Assembly: GCF_019056395.1 (NCBI RefSeq)
Contig: NZ_CP077639.1
Coordinates: 2,296,001-2,360,000, forward strand
Source: Terribacillus sp. DMT04
GTDB lineage: Bacteria > Bacillota > Bacilli > Bacillales > Amphibacillaceae
Reading direction: 5' to 3'
Length of the DNA stretch: 64,000 nucleotides
The notes beneath the pieces are model-generated. The model saw nothing but the letters and a program-made list of their open reading frames with translations, was not told the origin of the DNA and did not search any database. A program made the position numbers and the translations under genes. Shown piece by piece: positions 27,211 through 34,949 of the stretch (position 1 is the stretch's first letter; each line of letters begins with the position of its first letter).

Positions 27211-27230
27211 CAAAGCATCTTGTTTACTAT
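27202..27230 (+). promoter_or_regulatory. Sigma-A promoter of bioY
   Basis: TTGACA at 27202-27207, a 17-base spacer, and TACTAT at 27225-27230, 22 bases before the bioY start. Overlaps the BirA-type operator. Confidence 0.8.
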
Positions 27231-27251
27231 TTTGCCAAGGAGTTGATATGG

Positions 27252-27842
27252 ATGAATCGAACTGGAAAATTGACTGCAAGTGCTATGTTTGTTGGTTTGA
27301 TGACAGTAGGTGCGAATATATCAGTATGGCTGCCTTTTCTGGCTGTGCCTATCGGCGGGCAAACTGTACCGCTTTCTCTGCAGCCGTTTTTCGCAATTCT
27401 GGCGGGTCTCTTGTTAGGATATAAATGGGGTGCTTACAGCATGAGCTGTTATGTGCTGCTCGGGCTGACTGGATTGCCGATTTTCGCTGACCTTACCGGT
27501 GGTTTCGGTGTGTTTGCAGGGCCAACTGGCGGATTTCTGCTATCCTTTATTGCCATTGCGTTTTCCGCTGGATTTATTATGGAGAAGACCGCTTTTCGCC
27601 ACCGCGTATTTGCGGCAGCATTTGCCGGCCTGCTCGTGAATTACCTATTCGGCGTGACTTATATGTACGGCAGCATGCATCTTTGGCTTGGGGTTGCTAT
27701 CAGCTATAAAACTGCTTGGATCAGTATGCTCCCCTTCCTCGTCAAAGACTTCTGCTTCAGCATGCTGGCAGCCTTTTTCTTTTCAAAAGTCGCCCATGCT
27801 TTCGGAAAAAGTAAAGTGTCTTATAATACTTCGTTTAAATGA
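27252..27842 (+). CDS. bioY: Biotin ECF transporter S component
   Basis: 196 residues from ATG 27252 (AAGGAG at 9 bases). Takes up biotin, usually with an EcfAAT module. About six hydrophobic segments; BioY markers are VPIGGQTVPLSLQPFFAILAGLLLG near 30-54, YVLLGLTGLPIFA and GGFGVFAGPTGGFLLSF. No biotin synthesis genes are nearby. The upstream operator predicts repression by biotin. Confidence 0.95.
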   Translation: MNRTGKLTASAMFVGLMTVGANISVWLPFLAVPIGGQTVPLSLQPFFAILAGLLLGYKWGAYSMSCYVLLGLTGLPIFADLTGGFGVFAGPTGGFLLSFIAIAFSAGFIMEKTAFRHRVFAAAFAGLLVNYLFGVTYMYGSMHLWLGVAISYKTAWISMLPFLVKDFCFSMLAAFFFSKVAHAFGKSKVSYNTSFK

Positions 27843-27918
27843 CATTTTCTCAGGGAAGTTTAGTTATAATGATTACATCACACATTATAGCTTATTCACT
27901 GAAAGGATGTAGCTCTGC

Positions 27919-28392
27919 ATGTCATTATTACAAAATATGCCTTTATGGAGCGCACTTATTGCCATTATTGTAGCGCAAGTAATCAAAGTACCGATTCGCG
28001 CAATTACCGAAAAGCAGGTGCAGCCAGATTTGGCATTTAGTACAGGCGGAATGCCAAGCAGCCACTCCGCAGCAGTAGCTGCCTTGACGACCTCGATTGG
28101 CTTTGAGACAGGGCTTGATTCACCTGTTTTCGCTGCTTCCTTTGTCTTCAGTATTATCATTATGTTCGATGCTTCTGGTGTGAGAAGAGCAGCTGGAGAA
28201 CAAGCAATTCTGCTCAACTTACTGCTGAAAGATTTCCAGCGCTTTGTTGATGAAGCGAAAAACTGGGGAAGCAAGCAGGAGTTCGAAAAAAATCGCGAAA
28301 TTAGAGAAATGCTCGGGCATCAGCCGATCGAAGTATTTTTCGGTGCTTTAACCGGCATTGCGATTTCCCTCATCATTTACTTGCTGTTTTGA
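27919..28392 (+). CDS. yuiD: Divergent PAP2-family membrane protein, YuiD-like
   Basis: 157 residues, four hydrophobic segments, with the family motif TGGMPSSHSAAVAAL near residues 42-56 (acid phosphatase/vanadium haloperoxidase-related) and FDASGVRRAAGEQA near 90-103, where an Arg and the Asp are conserved. Start ATG 27919 with AAAGGATG. B. subtilis keeps yuiD next to yuiC-B-A and ndh (yumB); here the intervening genes are gone. Enzyme activity not established. Confidence 0.88.
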   Translation: MSLLQNMPLWSALIAIIVAQVIKVPIRAITEKQVQPDLAFSTGGMPSSHSAAVAALTTSIGFETGLDSPVFAASFVFSIIIMFDASGVRRAAGEQAILLNLLLKDFQRFVDEAKNWGSKQEFEKNREIREMLGHQPIEVFFGALTGIAISLIIYLLF

Positions 28393-28554
28393 TGGAAGAT
28401 GCACTTGTTTTGAAACAAGTTCCTTTACCTGTACGGGCTGCTGTTCATATGTGATCACATCCTGTACAGTCAAATTGGTAAGCTGGCTCCACGTTACATA
28501 CATAGCGGTACACAGAAGCATACACAGGACAATTCTTTTACACCAACGGATCAT
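28348..28554 (-). CDS. Small predicted membrane-anchored protein, possible gene remnant
   Basis: 68 residues: MIRWCKR, one hydrophobic helix to about residue 20, then a polar tail. ATG 28554 is preceded by GAGAGG at a good distance, which argues for translation. It runs convergent to yuiD and overlaps its last 45 bases. In B. subtilis the longer exported protein YuiC is the neighbour of yuiD, so this could be its N-terminal leftover or an unrelated small protein. I do not recognise the sequence. Confidence 0.45.
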   Translation of the reverse strand: MIRWCKRIVLCMLLCTAMYVTWSQLTNLTVQDVITYEQQPVQVKELVSKQVHLPSKQQVNDEGNRNAG

Positions 28555-28646
28555 TTCCTCTCACCTCTTCTTACAGCATCGACAAATGGAAAATAGCTTA
28601 TACCGATAAGCTGATAAGATAGATGATAAGATTAGGGAATACAAAA

Positions 28647-29082
28647 GAGGCTGAGACAAAACAAGATTAATTCATCCTAAAAGCGAACGATGACTAGATC
28701 CTTACTTTTAATGCAGCCCTCAGACGGCTTCTACTTTTCAAATTTAGCTGTTATCGTCGGACAAGAATGGCTTTTGAAGTAGATGCCGACAAGAAAATCG
28801 CTTTTTATTTTCGAGGAGTCTACGTATTCTGTCTACACTAGAGGGCATCATAACAAGAATTAGCGTAGGAAATACACGGAGACTCCCGCGGGAGGAAGGC
28901 TAGGGTAGACCCCGCAGTGCGCTTTTTGCACGAGGAGGCTTCCCAGCCGCCCGCAGGAAAGCGGAGTGTATTTCCGAAGCGATGCTCTCCTATTCCTTCA
29001 ATGCAAAAATCCAAACAATACTGCTTTTAATTGCAGTATTGTTTGGATTTTTATATAGCTTAAACAGTTATGTCTCAGACTC
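28647..29082. repeat. MITE-like dispersed repeat, copy 2 (about 436 bp, inverted relative to copy 1)
   Basis: Begins AGAGGCTGAGACAAAAC and ends CAGTTATGTCTCAGACTCTT; the two ends are imperfect terminal inverted repeats. Near the right end lies a strong hairpin, AAAAATCCAAACAATACTGC against its complement at 29033-29052, U-rich on both sides. The centre carries about 50 GC-rich bases absent from copy 1, including the short palindrome CCGCGG. No coding potential and no transposase. It fills the gap between the yuiD region and the next gene; both copies abut gene 3' ends. Confidence 0.88.
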
Positions 29083-29098
29083 TTATTTGCATCTTAAC

Positions 29099-29626
29099 TT
29101 AAAGCAAGTCCGGCCACCATGCAACTGCCATACATGAGCACCAAGCTATAGAAGGAACGGCCAAACTTTTGACCGCATCTATCCATCGATACTTATCACA
29201 ACGGTATTTCAAGATTCTATCCGTTATAAAAAATAGTATAGATGCTCCTAAACTAAACCACAAAAGAATTAGACCAAAAACTGCATGCATGGCTCCTGAA
29301 ACAATTATCTCTGCCTTTTTGTCTTGCATCTTTGCTGCTATAGCTTCCCCCGTTTTCTCACTAATGACAGAAGTGACTACCCCATAAAGGATAATTACCG
29401 GAAAGCTATAGATGATATATACCGGTATAATCGTAAGGGATGAAAACAAATAGTTACTGAATTGACTGAGATTTTCTTCTCCAAAAGGATTTGGCATCAT
29501 AAATCCTAGAATAACAGCAAATAACGTTCCTGACATGGAAGCACTTATAACTTTTCTGGCAATTATAATAACAACTCCCATTGATAATATAATCGTAATT
29601 GTAACCAATAGCACTAGGAAATCCAA
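29099..29626 (-). CDS. Integral membrane protein of unknown function
   Basis: Up to 175 residues with four to five hydrophobic helices (starting LVLLVTITIILSMGVVIIIA; ending near VPSIAWCSCMAVAWWPDLL). The first codon of this frame is TTG and has no ribosome site; the first ATG is at residue 16, also without a site. The gene may be truncated at its 5' end or just poorly initiated. It lies between the dispersed repeat and ndh where B. subtilis has yuiB/yuiA, but does not resemble them to me. Probably accessory. Confidence 0.5.
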   Translation of the reverse strand: MDFLVLLVTITIILSMGVVIIIARKVISASMSGTLFAVILGFMMPNPFGEENLSQFSNYLFSSLTIIPVYIIYSFPVIILYGVVTSVISEKTGEAIAAKMQDKKAEIIVSGAMHAVFGLILLWFSLGASILFFITDRILKYRCDKYRWIDAVKSLAVPSIAWCSCMAVAWWPDLL

Positions 29627-29646
29627 TTGCTAAAAAAGCAGATAAC

Positions 29647-29679
29647 AAAAACGGTCAGTGACACATGCACTGGCCGTTT
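29647..29679 (-). terminator. ndh terminator
   Basis: AAACGGCCAGTG / CACTGACCGTTTTT with a 7-base loop and U-run on the minus strand, one mismatch in the stem. Confidence 0.85.
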
Positions 29680-29724
29680 GTTCTATCAGGCTGTTCACAC
29701 CTGCTAGCTTACTAGATTTCACAC

Positions 29725-30942
29725 TTAGCTGAAAATATTAAATTTCCCTTTTTTCAGCACAAGTCCAACGCCGCCAAGCTGATACAGATAGCGGTTATCG
29801 GATGCTTTTTTCATAACGTCTGCCGGCTTTCCGTAAAGTTTCTTGCCCATAACGGTACCCATGGCATCGCCTCCGCCCAAGGAAGCAAGTGTACCCTTTA
29901 GGTCTGGTACGAATTTCTGTGTGTTGCTTTCTTTACGAATAAGGGCTTTGAGATTTTGCGCACAGTTGAAGCCCATTTGTGTAGCAATCTGCGCTGTTGG
30001 CGGGTACGGCTTGCCTGTTTCTTCGTTCATAACCGCTGCACAGTCACCAACAATAAAGATATCTTCATAATTCGGATCGCGCAGATCTTCTGTAACCATG
30101 ACTTTATTGCGCTTTACATCAAAACCGGATTTTTCTAAGACAGAGCTGCCTTGTACACCGGCTGCCCAAACGGTTGTATTCGTTTTGATTGTATGTTTTT
30201 CGTCAGCTTTCTCGTAAACAATGCTGTCAGCCGCAACTTCCTTTAGGAAGGCATTCGTCTGAAACGATATCCCGCGGGACTCCAAGGAGTTCAAAGCATA
30301 TTCCACAAGCTGCGGATCAAACCCCATCATGACGGATGGTCCTGCTTCAATAACGGTAACGCGGACTTTGTCACGATCAATATCATACTCTTTGCACAGC
30401 TCTGGGATACGTTCCGCTAATTCACCAGCGAATTCAATCCCTGTAAAGCCACCACCGCCGATAACAATATTCAAACGCTCTTCTTTCTTTTCACTTTCAT
30501 TATTATACATAGCGAAATTATGTTCAATATGCTCGCGGATTAAACGGGAAGAATTAATGCTGCGGATATTGTAAGCATGGTCCAGCAATCCTTCAATTCC
30601 GAAATTGGCAGGCTCAAAGCCCAATCCAATGACAAGATAATCATAAGAAATCTCGCCATTTTCCATCGTAACTTTTTTCGCGTCAGGATCAATTTTCGTC
30701 ACTGTATCTTGGACGAAATTTACTTTTCTCGGATCAATCACATCTTTGATTGCTATTCTTGTTTGGTCATGATGTCTTGTACCGGCTGCATTTTCATGAA
30801 GCCATGTGGTTTGATAATGATAGTCGTGCTTGTTAATAAGTGTAATACTTGCTTCTTCCGTTCCAATTAGCTTTTGCAGTTTGACTGTCGTGATTAGGCC
30901 GCCATAACCAGCACCTGCAATTACGATTTTCGGTTTGTTCAT
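29725..30942 (-). CDS. ndh: Type II NADH:quinone oxidoreductase (NDH-2)
   Basis: Passes electrons from NADH to menaquinone without proton pumping. 405 residues with FAD-binding IVIAGAGYGGL near 6-16, NADH-binding IVIGGGGFTGIEFAGEL near 160-176, second FAD motif DIFIVGDCAAV near 293, and the quinone-site PPTAQIATQ near 314. The C-terminus carries the membrane-associating amphipathic part. ATG 30942. A Rex-like operator lies upstream, so NADH surplus should derepress it. Divergent from yumC, as in B. subtilis. Confidence 0.95.
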   Translation of the reverse strand: MNKPKIVIAGAGYGGLITTVKLQKLIGTEEASITLINKHDYHYQTTWLHENAAGTRHHDQTRIAIKDVIDPRKVNFVQDTVTKIDPDAKKVTMENGEISYDYLVIGLGFEPANFGIEGLLDHAYNIRSINSSRLIREHIEHNFAMYNNESEKKEERLNIVIGGGGFTGIEFAGELAERIPELCKEYDIDRDKVRVTVIEAGPSVMMGFDPQLVEYALNSLESRGISFQTNAFLKEVAADSIVYEKADEKHTIKTNTTVWAAGVQGSSVLEKSGFDVKRNKVMVTEDLRDPNYEDIFIVGDCAAVMNEETGKPYPPTAQIATQMGFNCAQNLKALIRKESNTQKFVPDLKGTLASLGGGDAMGTVMGKKLYGKPADVMKKASDNRYLYQLGGVGLVLKKGKFNIFS

Positions 30943-31015
30943 CTTTGATCACATCCATTAATATAGTTTGGTCTTTCAACAGCTGCATAACCTAACAACA
31001 CATTAATTTTTTTGT

Positions 31016-31033
31016 TTGTGATTCTATTCACTT
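31016..31033. promoter_or_regulatory. Rex-like operator upstream of ndh
   Basis: TTGTGA-N6-TCACTT, 18 bases, against the Rex consensus TTGTGA-N6-TCACAA: ten of twelve defined bases match. It lies 74 bases upstream of the ndh start codon. Rex, the NADH/NAD+ sensor, controls ndh in B. subtilis. Confidence 0.6.
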
Positions 31034-31051
31034 TATAAGGCAGATGAAAAC

Positions 31052-31073
31052 ATAAAACTGTCATAAAACTGTC
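31052..31073. repeat. Tandem 11-base direct repeat in the ndh/yumC intergenic region
   Basis: ATAAAACTGTC occurs twice in direct succession. On the minus strand this reads as TGACA hexamers spaced exactly 11 bases apart, the layout of PhoP-type boxes (TTNACA-N5 repeats), though with only two units. Confidence 0.5.
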
Positions 31074-31241
31074 ATCATTATTATGGTAATCGTTTTAATT
31101 CCTTTTATCAATCAAAAAGGGAAGCGTTCTCATGGTTTGGAGCATACTACAACATGATGAAAAACCCTTCTTCTTACTCATATTTCAACATCTATGATAA
31201 AATACCACATGATACGTTTAAAAATATTAGGAGGAACCGGT

Positions 31242-32225
31242 ATGTCAGATCAAGTTTATGATGTGACCATCATCGGTGCAGGTCCAGTCGGACTTTTCAC
31301 TGCGTTCTATGGTGGGATGCGTCAGCAAAGTGTCAAAATCATTGAAAGTCTTCCCCATGTTGGCGGACAGCTTTCTGCTTTATACCCAGAAAAATTCATA
31401 TACGATATAGCAGGCTTCCCTAGTATCCGTGCTCAGGAATTAGTGGACAACCTGATGGAACAGCTAAACCGCTTCGACCCTTCTATTGCGCTTGGCGAGT
31501 CAGTTGATAAGGTCGAGCGCTTAGAAGATAATACATTCCGTATTGAAACAGACAAGGATGTACATTACTCGAAAACAATTATTATCACTGCTGGTAATGG
31601 TGCGTTTCAGCCGCGCCGTTTAACAGTAGAGCGCTGCGATGAGTTTGAGGGTGTCAACCTGAATTATTACGTAGACAATATGCAGAAGTATGCTGGAAAG
31701 CGCGTGCTGTTAGCAGGCGGCGGCGATTCCGCTGTTGACTGGGCACTCATGCTAGAGCCGATTGCAAAGGAAGTCATCCTTGTTCACCGCCGGGACCAAT
31801 TCCGTGCGCACGAACATAGTGTGGAACGCTTGATGCAGTCAAACGTTAGAATTATGACGCCATACGTACCAGTTGAGATGCTAGGTACAGATCGAATCGA
31901 ACAAGTTGTGCTGCAAAAGGTGAAAAGCGAAGAAATAGAAACAATCGATGTAGACGAAGTTTTGGTAAACTACGGCTTCATCTCTTCTCTAGGTCCAATC
32001 AAGCAATGGGATTTGGAAATTGAGAAAAACAGTATTGTCGTTAATACGAAGCAAGAAACAAATATTGCCGGCATTTATGCCGCAGGTGATATTTGCACAT
32101 ACCCAGGAAAAGTCAACTTGATTGCCTCTGGCTTCGGTGAAGGGCCAACAGCAATTAATAATGCCAAAACGTATATCGATCCAGATGCACGTGTCCAGCC
32201 GAAGCACTCTACAAGCATGTTTTAA
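31242..32225 (+). CDS. yumC: Ferredoxin/flavodoxin--NADP+ reductase, YumC type
   Basis: 327 residues from ATG 31242 (AGGAGG at 7 bases). Thioredoxin-reductase-like fold without the redox CXXC. Markers: [19 protein letters not shown] near 8-26, [16 protein letters not shown] near 41-56, NADPH site [14 protein letters not shown] near 160, and [25 protein letters not shown] near 280. Supplies reduced ferredoxin or flavodoxin. Single-gene unit with its own terminator. Divergent from ndh. Confidence 0.95.
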   Translation: MSDQVYDVTIIGAGPVGLFTAFYGGMRQQSVKIIESLPHVGGQLSALYPEKFIYDIAGFPSIRAQELVDNLMEQLNRFDPSIALGESVDKVERLEDNTFRIETDKDVHYSKTIIITAGNGAFQPRRLTVERCDEFEGVNLNYYVDNMQKYAGKRVLLAGGGDSAVDWALMLEPIAKEVILVHRRDQFRAHEHSVERLMQSNVRIMTPYVPVEMLGTDRIEQVVLQKVKSEEIETIDVDEVLVNYGFISSLGPIKQWDLEIEKNSIVVNTKQETNIAGIYAAGDICTYPGKVNLIASGFGEGPTAINNAKTYIDPDARVQPKHSTSMF

Positions 32226-32228
32226 TTC

Positions 32229-32266
32229 AAACACCGGATTCCTTTACGGAGGGCCGGTGTTTTTTA
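32229..32266 (+). terminator. yumC terminator
   Basis: ACACCGG / CCGGTGT hairpin with seven T residues following. Confidence 0.9.
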
Positions 32267-32327
32267 TATGCTCTTTGTATAAGGACGCGCTTCTTTCACA
32301 CACTAGTAGCGATAAAGGAGGAGCTGT

Positions 32328-33125
32328 ATGGAAAACGAATTCGAACATCGCTTGATGCCCTTAGCCTCTATAAAGAGCGGCAAAGAAACAACCGTCTCTC
32401 CAACTGTTCACGGCTACCTTGACCAAATTGTAAATGTGTTTTTCATTGAAAATCCTGCCGAAAAAGAATGGGTGCTCGTCGATGCTGGAATGCCCGATAC
32501 TGCTAAGAAAATTAAACAAGCTGCCGCCCATTTGTTTGGTGAAGGAGCAAAACCTGCTTGTATTATTTTGACGCACGGTCATTTTGACCACGTGGGAAGT
32601 ATTGTCGAGTTAGTAAAAGAGTGGAATGTGCCAGTTTACGCTCATGAATTGGAGATGCCTTACCTTACCGGACAGCAGGACTATCCGGAAGCAGATACCG
32701 AAGCTGGCGGCGGTATGATTACAAAGCTTTCTAAGTCATTCCCAAATACAGGAATTGACTTGAGCGAACATGTACGACTCATTCCGCTGGATCATAAAGT
32801 ACCGCACCTGCCAGGCTGGGAATGGATTCACACACCAGGTCATACACCGGGACATATAAGCCTTTTCCACCCAGAAGACCAAGTTCTGGTGGCCGGAGAT
32901 GCATTTACAACGGTTCAACAGGAATCTTTGCACAAAGTATTAACGCAGCAAAAAGAATTCAACGGCCCTCCCCGCTACTTTACGATGGACGAACAAACCG
33001 CCTTCCTCTCCATTCGTAAACTGCAACAGCTGCACCCCCAAGCAGCTGGCACTGGCCACGGCATGCCCGCATTTGCAGATGAATTAGCAGCAGGGCTGAA
33101 AAAACTTACAGAAATAAAAAAATAG
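32328..33125 (+). CDS. MBL-fold metallo-hydrolase
   Basis: 265 residues with the metallo-beta-lactamase metal motif LTHGHFDHVGS near residues 80-90, then HTPGHTPGHISLF near 167 and VAGDAFTT near 188, and a C-terminal GTGHGMP. All dinuclear-zinc ligands are present. ATG 32328 with AAAGGAGGAG. The subgroup (glyoxalase II, lactonase, other) cannot be told from motifs alone. Monocistronic. Confidence 0.88.
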   Translation: MENEFEHRLMPLASIKSGKETTVSPTVHGYLDQIVNVFFIENPAEKEWVLVDAGMPDTAKKIKQAAAHLFGEGAKPACIILTHGHFDHVGSIVELVKEWNVPVYAHELEMPYLTGQQDYPEADTEAGGGMITKLSKSFPNTGIDLSEHVRLIPLDHKVPHLPGWEWIHTPGHTPGHISLFHPEDQVLVAGDAFTTVQQESLHKVLTQQKEFNGPPRYFTMDEQTAFLSIRKLQQLHPQAAGTGHGMPAFADELAAGLKKLTEIKK

Positions 33126-33156
33126 GAGCGAAGGAATCCCCTTCCTCCTATTTTTG
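33115..33156. terminator. Bidirectional terminator
   Basis: AAAAATAGGAG / CTCCTATTTTT around a loop that itself pairs (GAAGG/CCTTC). Between convergent genes. Confidence 0.92.
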
Positions 33157-33624
33157 CATTAATTCCTTCGTCATATGAACTGTTTCTATCCTTGTTCCAT
33201 TCTGTTTTCTTACTGTTGTTCTGTCGCTTATGTAAAATCCATTTTGCTCATATAAAGCAATATTTTTTGCCACCGACAGTCTTACCTGACATTGAAGTGT
33301 AAAAAGTCTTCGTGAAGCCGCGTAACGCTCTAATGCAGCTATTAATTGCCGCGCAACCCCTCGCCTTCTCTCTTCTGGACGGACAGATAAGCGAAAGAAA
33401 TACACATGCTCTTTTTGTTCTTTAAATCGAACAACTCCGATAACCTTCTTTTCTCTCCAAAACAAAAACGCTTTTTCTTCTCCATTTCTTAAAGAAGATG
33501 CAATGGTGTCTACCGTTTCCTCCAACGCACTGGATGGCGCATTACTAAACCGATATTCTTCAAATGCTGCCAGCATGGTGCGGTGTATTTCCTCAGCATG
33601 AGAAAGTTTAGCTAATAAAATCAT
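33148..33624 (-). CDS. GNAT-family N-acetyltransferase
   Basis: 158 residues. The acetyl-CoA motif A is FRLSVRPEERRRGVARQLIAAL near 78-99 (R-x-x-G-x-A), followed by ALYEQNGFYISDR near 121. ATG 33624 with GGAGGG at 5 bases. Acceptor unknown. Monocistronic, convergent with the MBL gene. Confidence 0.85.
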   Translation of the reverse strand: MILLAKLSHAEEIHRTMLAAFEEYRFSNAPSSALEETVDTIASSLRNGEEKAFLFWREKKVIGVVRFKEQKEHVYFFRLSVRPEERRRGVARQLIAALERYAASRRLFTLQCQVRLSVAKNIALYEQNGFYISDRTTVRKQNGTRIETVHMTKELMQK

Positions 33625-33824
33625 ATCATCCCTCCAGCTATCAATAGTTCTTCTACATATTACGGTTCAATTATCCTGCGAAGTGTGTACAAAATCTGGA
33701 AAGTAATGGGCAGATAACCTAACAAAATGCACTTCCGCTGATGTTCTTTTCCCAATACAGAAATCTATTCATTCATCTTATAATTTAATAGAATTACATA
33801 CCACATTTTTAGGAGGAATACGTA

Positions 33825-34430
33825 ATGAAAAATAGTAAATGGATGAAACTTCTGCTCGTTGGCTTGGCTGTTGTATTTTCACTGACTTTTTCGTTCCAGC
33901 CATCAAAAGCAGCAGCCGCAACAAACAACACACCTGTTGTATTTGTACATGGTTTAGGCGGTTCAGACTCTAATTTCTACTTTATTGAGAGATATTTGCA
34001 AGGGCAAGGCTGGTCCCGTGATGAGCTTCATGCGATCGACCTTCCTAGTAAGCAAGGACAGCAGCAACTGAACGCTGCGGCCATCTCACGTTTTGTTGAC
34101 AATGTACGAGCGGAAACTGGAAGTGATAAAGTAAACATTGTGGCACACAGCATGGGCGGCGCAAACAGCCTTTATTATATCCAGAACTACGGCGGCAGTA
34201 ACAAAGTAGACAAGCTTGTGACATTAGGCGGTGCAAATCGCCTTACTACTAGCCGCGCCCCTGACGGAATTGACACAACCTCCATCTACTCTACAAGCGA
34301 TAGAATTGTAAGCTCCTATCTCTCTGTCCTATATGGCGCCAACAACATTCGCCTTTATGGTATTTCCCATATTGGGCTGCTAAATAGCTACCAAGTAGAG
34401 GCTCATATCAAAGATGCACTTCAAAACTAA
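33825..34430 (+). CDS. Secreted class 2 (subfamily I.4-type) lipase
   Basis: 201 residues: Sec signal peptide (MKNSKWMKLLLVGLAVVFSL, cleavage likely after SKAAAA near 32), then a minimal alpha/beta hydrolase of about 170 residues like B. subtilis LipA/LipB. HGLGGSDSNF near 41, nucleophile elbow VAHSMGGANS near 107 (the AHSMG form is typical here), Asp in STSDRIVSS near 164 and His in GISHIGLL near 186. No lid domain. ATG 33825 with AGGAGG. Extracellular triglyceride/ester hydrolysis expected. Confidence 0.92.
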   Translation: MKNSKWMKLLLVGLAVVFSLTFSFQPSKAAAATNNTPVVFVHGLGGSDSNFYFIERYLQGQGWSRDELHAIDLPSKQGQQQLNAAAISRFVDNVRAETGSDKVNIVAHSMGGANSLYYIQNYGGSNKVDKLVTLGGANRLTTSRAPDGIDTTSIYSTSDRIVSSYLSVLYGANNIRLYGISHIGLLNSYQVEAHIKDALQN

Positions 34431-34440
34431 TGTATAACCT

Positions 34441-34475
34441 AAAAAGGGGCGATTCCTAGGAATCACCCCTTTCTT
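34441..34475 (+). terminator. Lipase gene terminator
   Basis: AAAGGGGCGATTCC / GAATCACCCCTTTC with a short loop and a T-rich tail. Confidence 0.85.
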
Positions 34476-34479
34476 AGTA

Positions 34480-34520
34480 AAAGAACCTGATGTGTAGTTA
34501 AAATAACACATCAGGTTCTT
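34480..34520 (-). terminator. yutM terminator
   Basis: AAGAACCTGATGTG / CACATCAGGTTCTT, a perfect 14-bp stem with a 12-base loop; U-run UUUU on the minus strand. Confidence 0.88.
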
Positions 34521-34532
34521 CCTGTTTTCGCA

Positions 34533-34892
34533 TCAGCAGTTCTCCGGCGTGCCTTCACGGGCTGCCGCTTTAAACGATGACCCACAGCCACATGAAACGA
34601 TGGCATTCGGGTTATCAATCGTGAACCCGCCGCCCATCATGTTTTGTTTGAAATCAATCGTTGTGCCTTCAATAACCGGAATGTCCATGGAACGGATAAT
34701 AACCGGGATATCGTTGTTCACTTCGTATGTGTCTAGTTCTTCATTCTTCTCGTATTCAAAGCCAAGGCTGTAAGATAAGCCGCTGCAGCCGCCGCCTTTT
34801 ACACCAAAGCGCAAGAAAACAGTTTCGGCATCTTCTTCTTTCAGCATCTCTTTAATTTGAAGGCTGGCACTGTCTGTTATATTTAAGACCAT
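34533..34892 (-). CDS. yutM: A-type iron-sulfur carrier, YutM (HesB/IscA/ErpA family)
   Basis: 119 residues. The three conserved cysteines are present: GGGCSGLSY near 35 and SCGCGSSF near 100-107. These carriers receive Fe-S clusters from the Suf scaffold and hand them to target enzymes; the suf operon is 18 kb away in this window. ATG 34892 with a GGGAGG site. Adjacent to dapF as in B. subtilis. Confidence 0.92.
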   Translation of the reverse strand: MVLNITDSASLQIKEMLKEEDAETVFLRFGVKGGGCSGLSYSLGFEYEKNEELDTYEVNNDIPVIIRSMDIPVIEGTTIDFKQNMMGGGFTIDNPNAIVSCGCGSSFKAAAREGTPENC

Positions 34893-34949
34893 ATTGGTTT
34901 ACCTCCCATTTTCATCTTACTCTTAGTATACGCTCCTATTGCCGGATGC

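Noticed and set aside
18666-29082. Repeat pair as ends of a composite transposon carrying the 9.6 kb between
   Set aside because: The interior holds conserved housekeeping genes (pgi, deoD, patB) in near B. subtilis order, and no transposase is present.
31052-31073. Tandem repeat as CRISPR or replication iterons
   Set aside because: Only two 11-base units, no spacers, no cas or rep genes.
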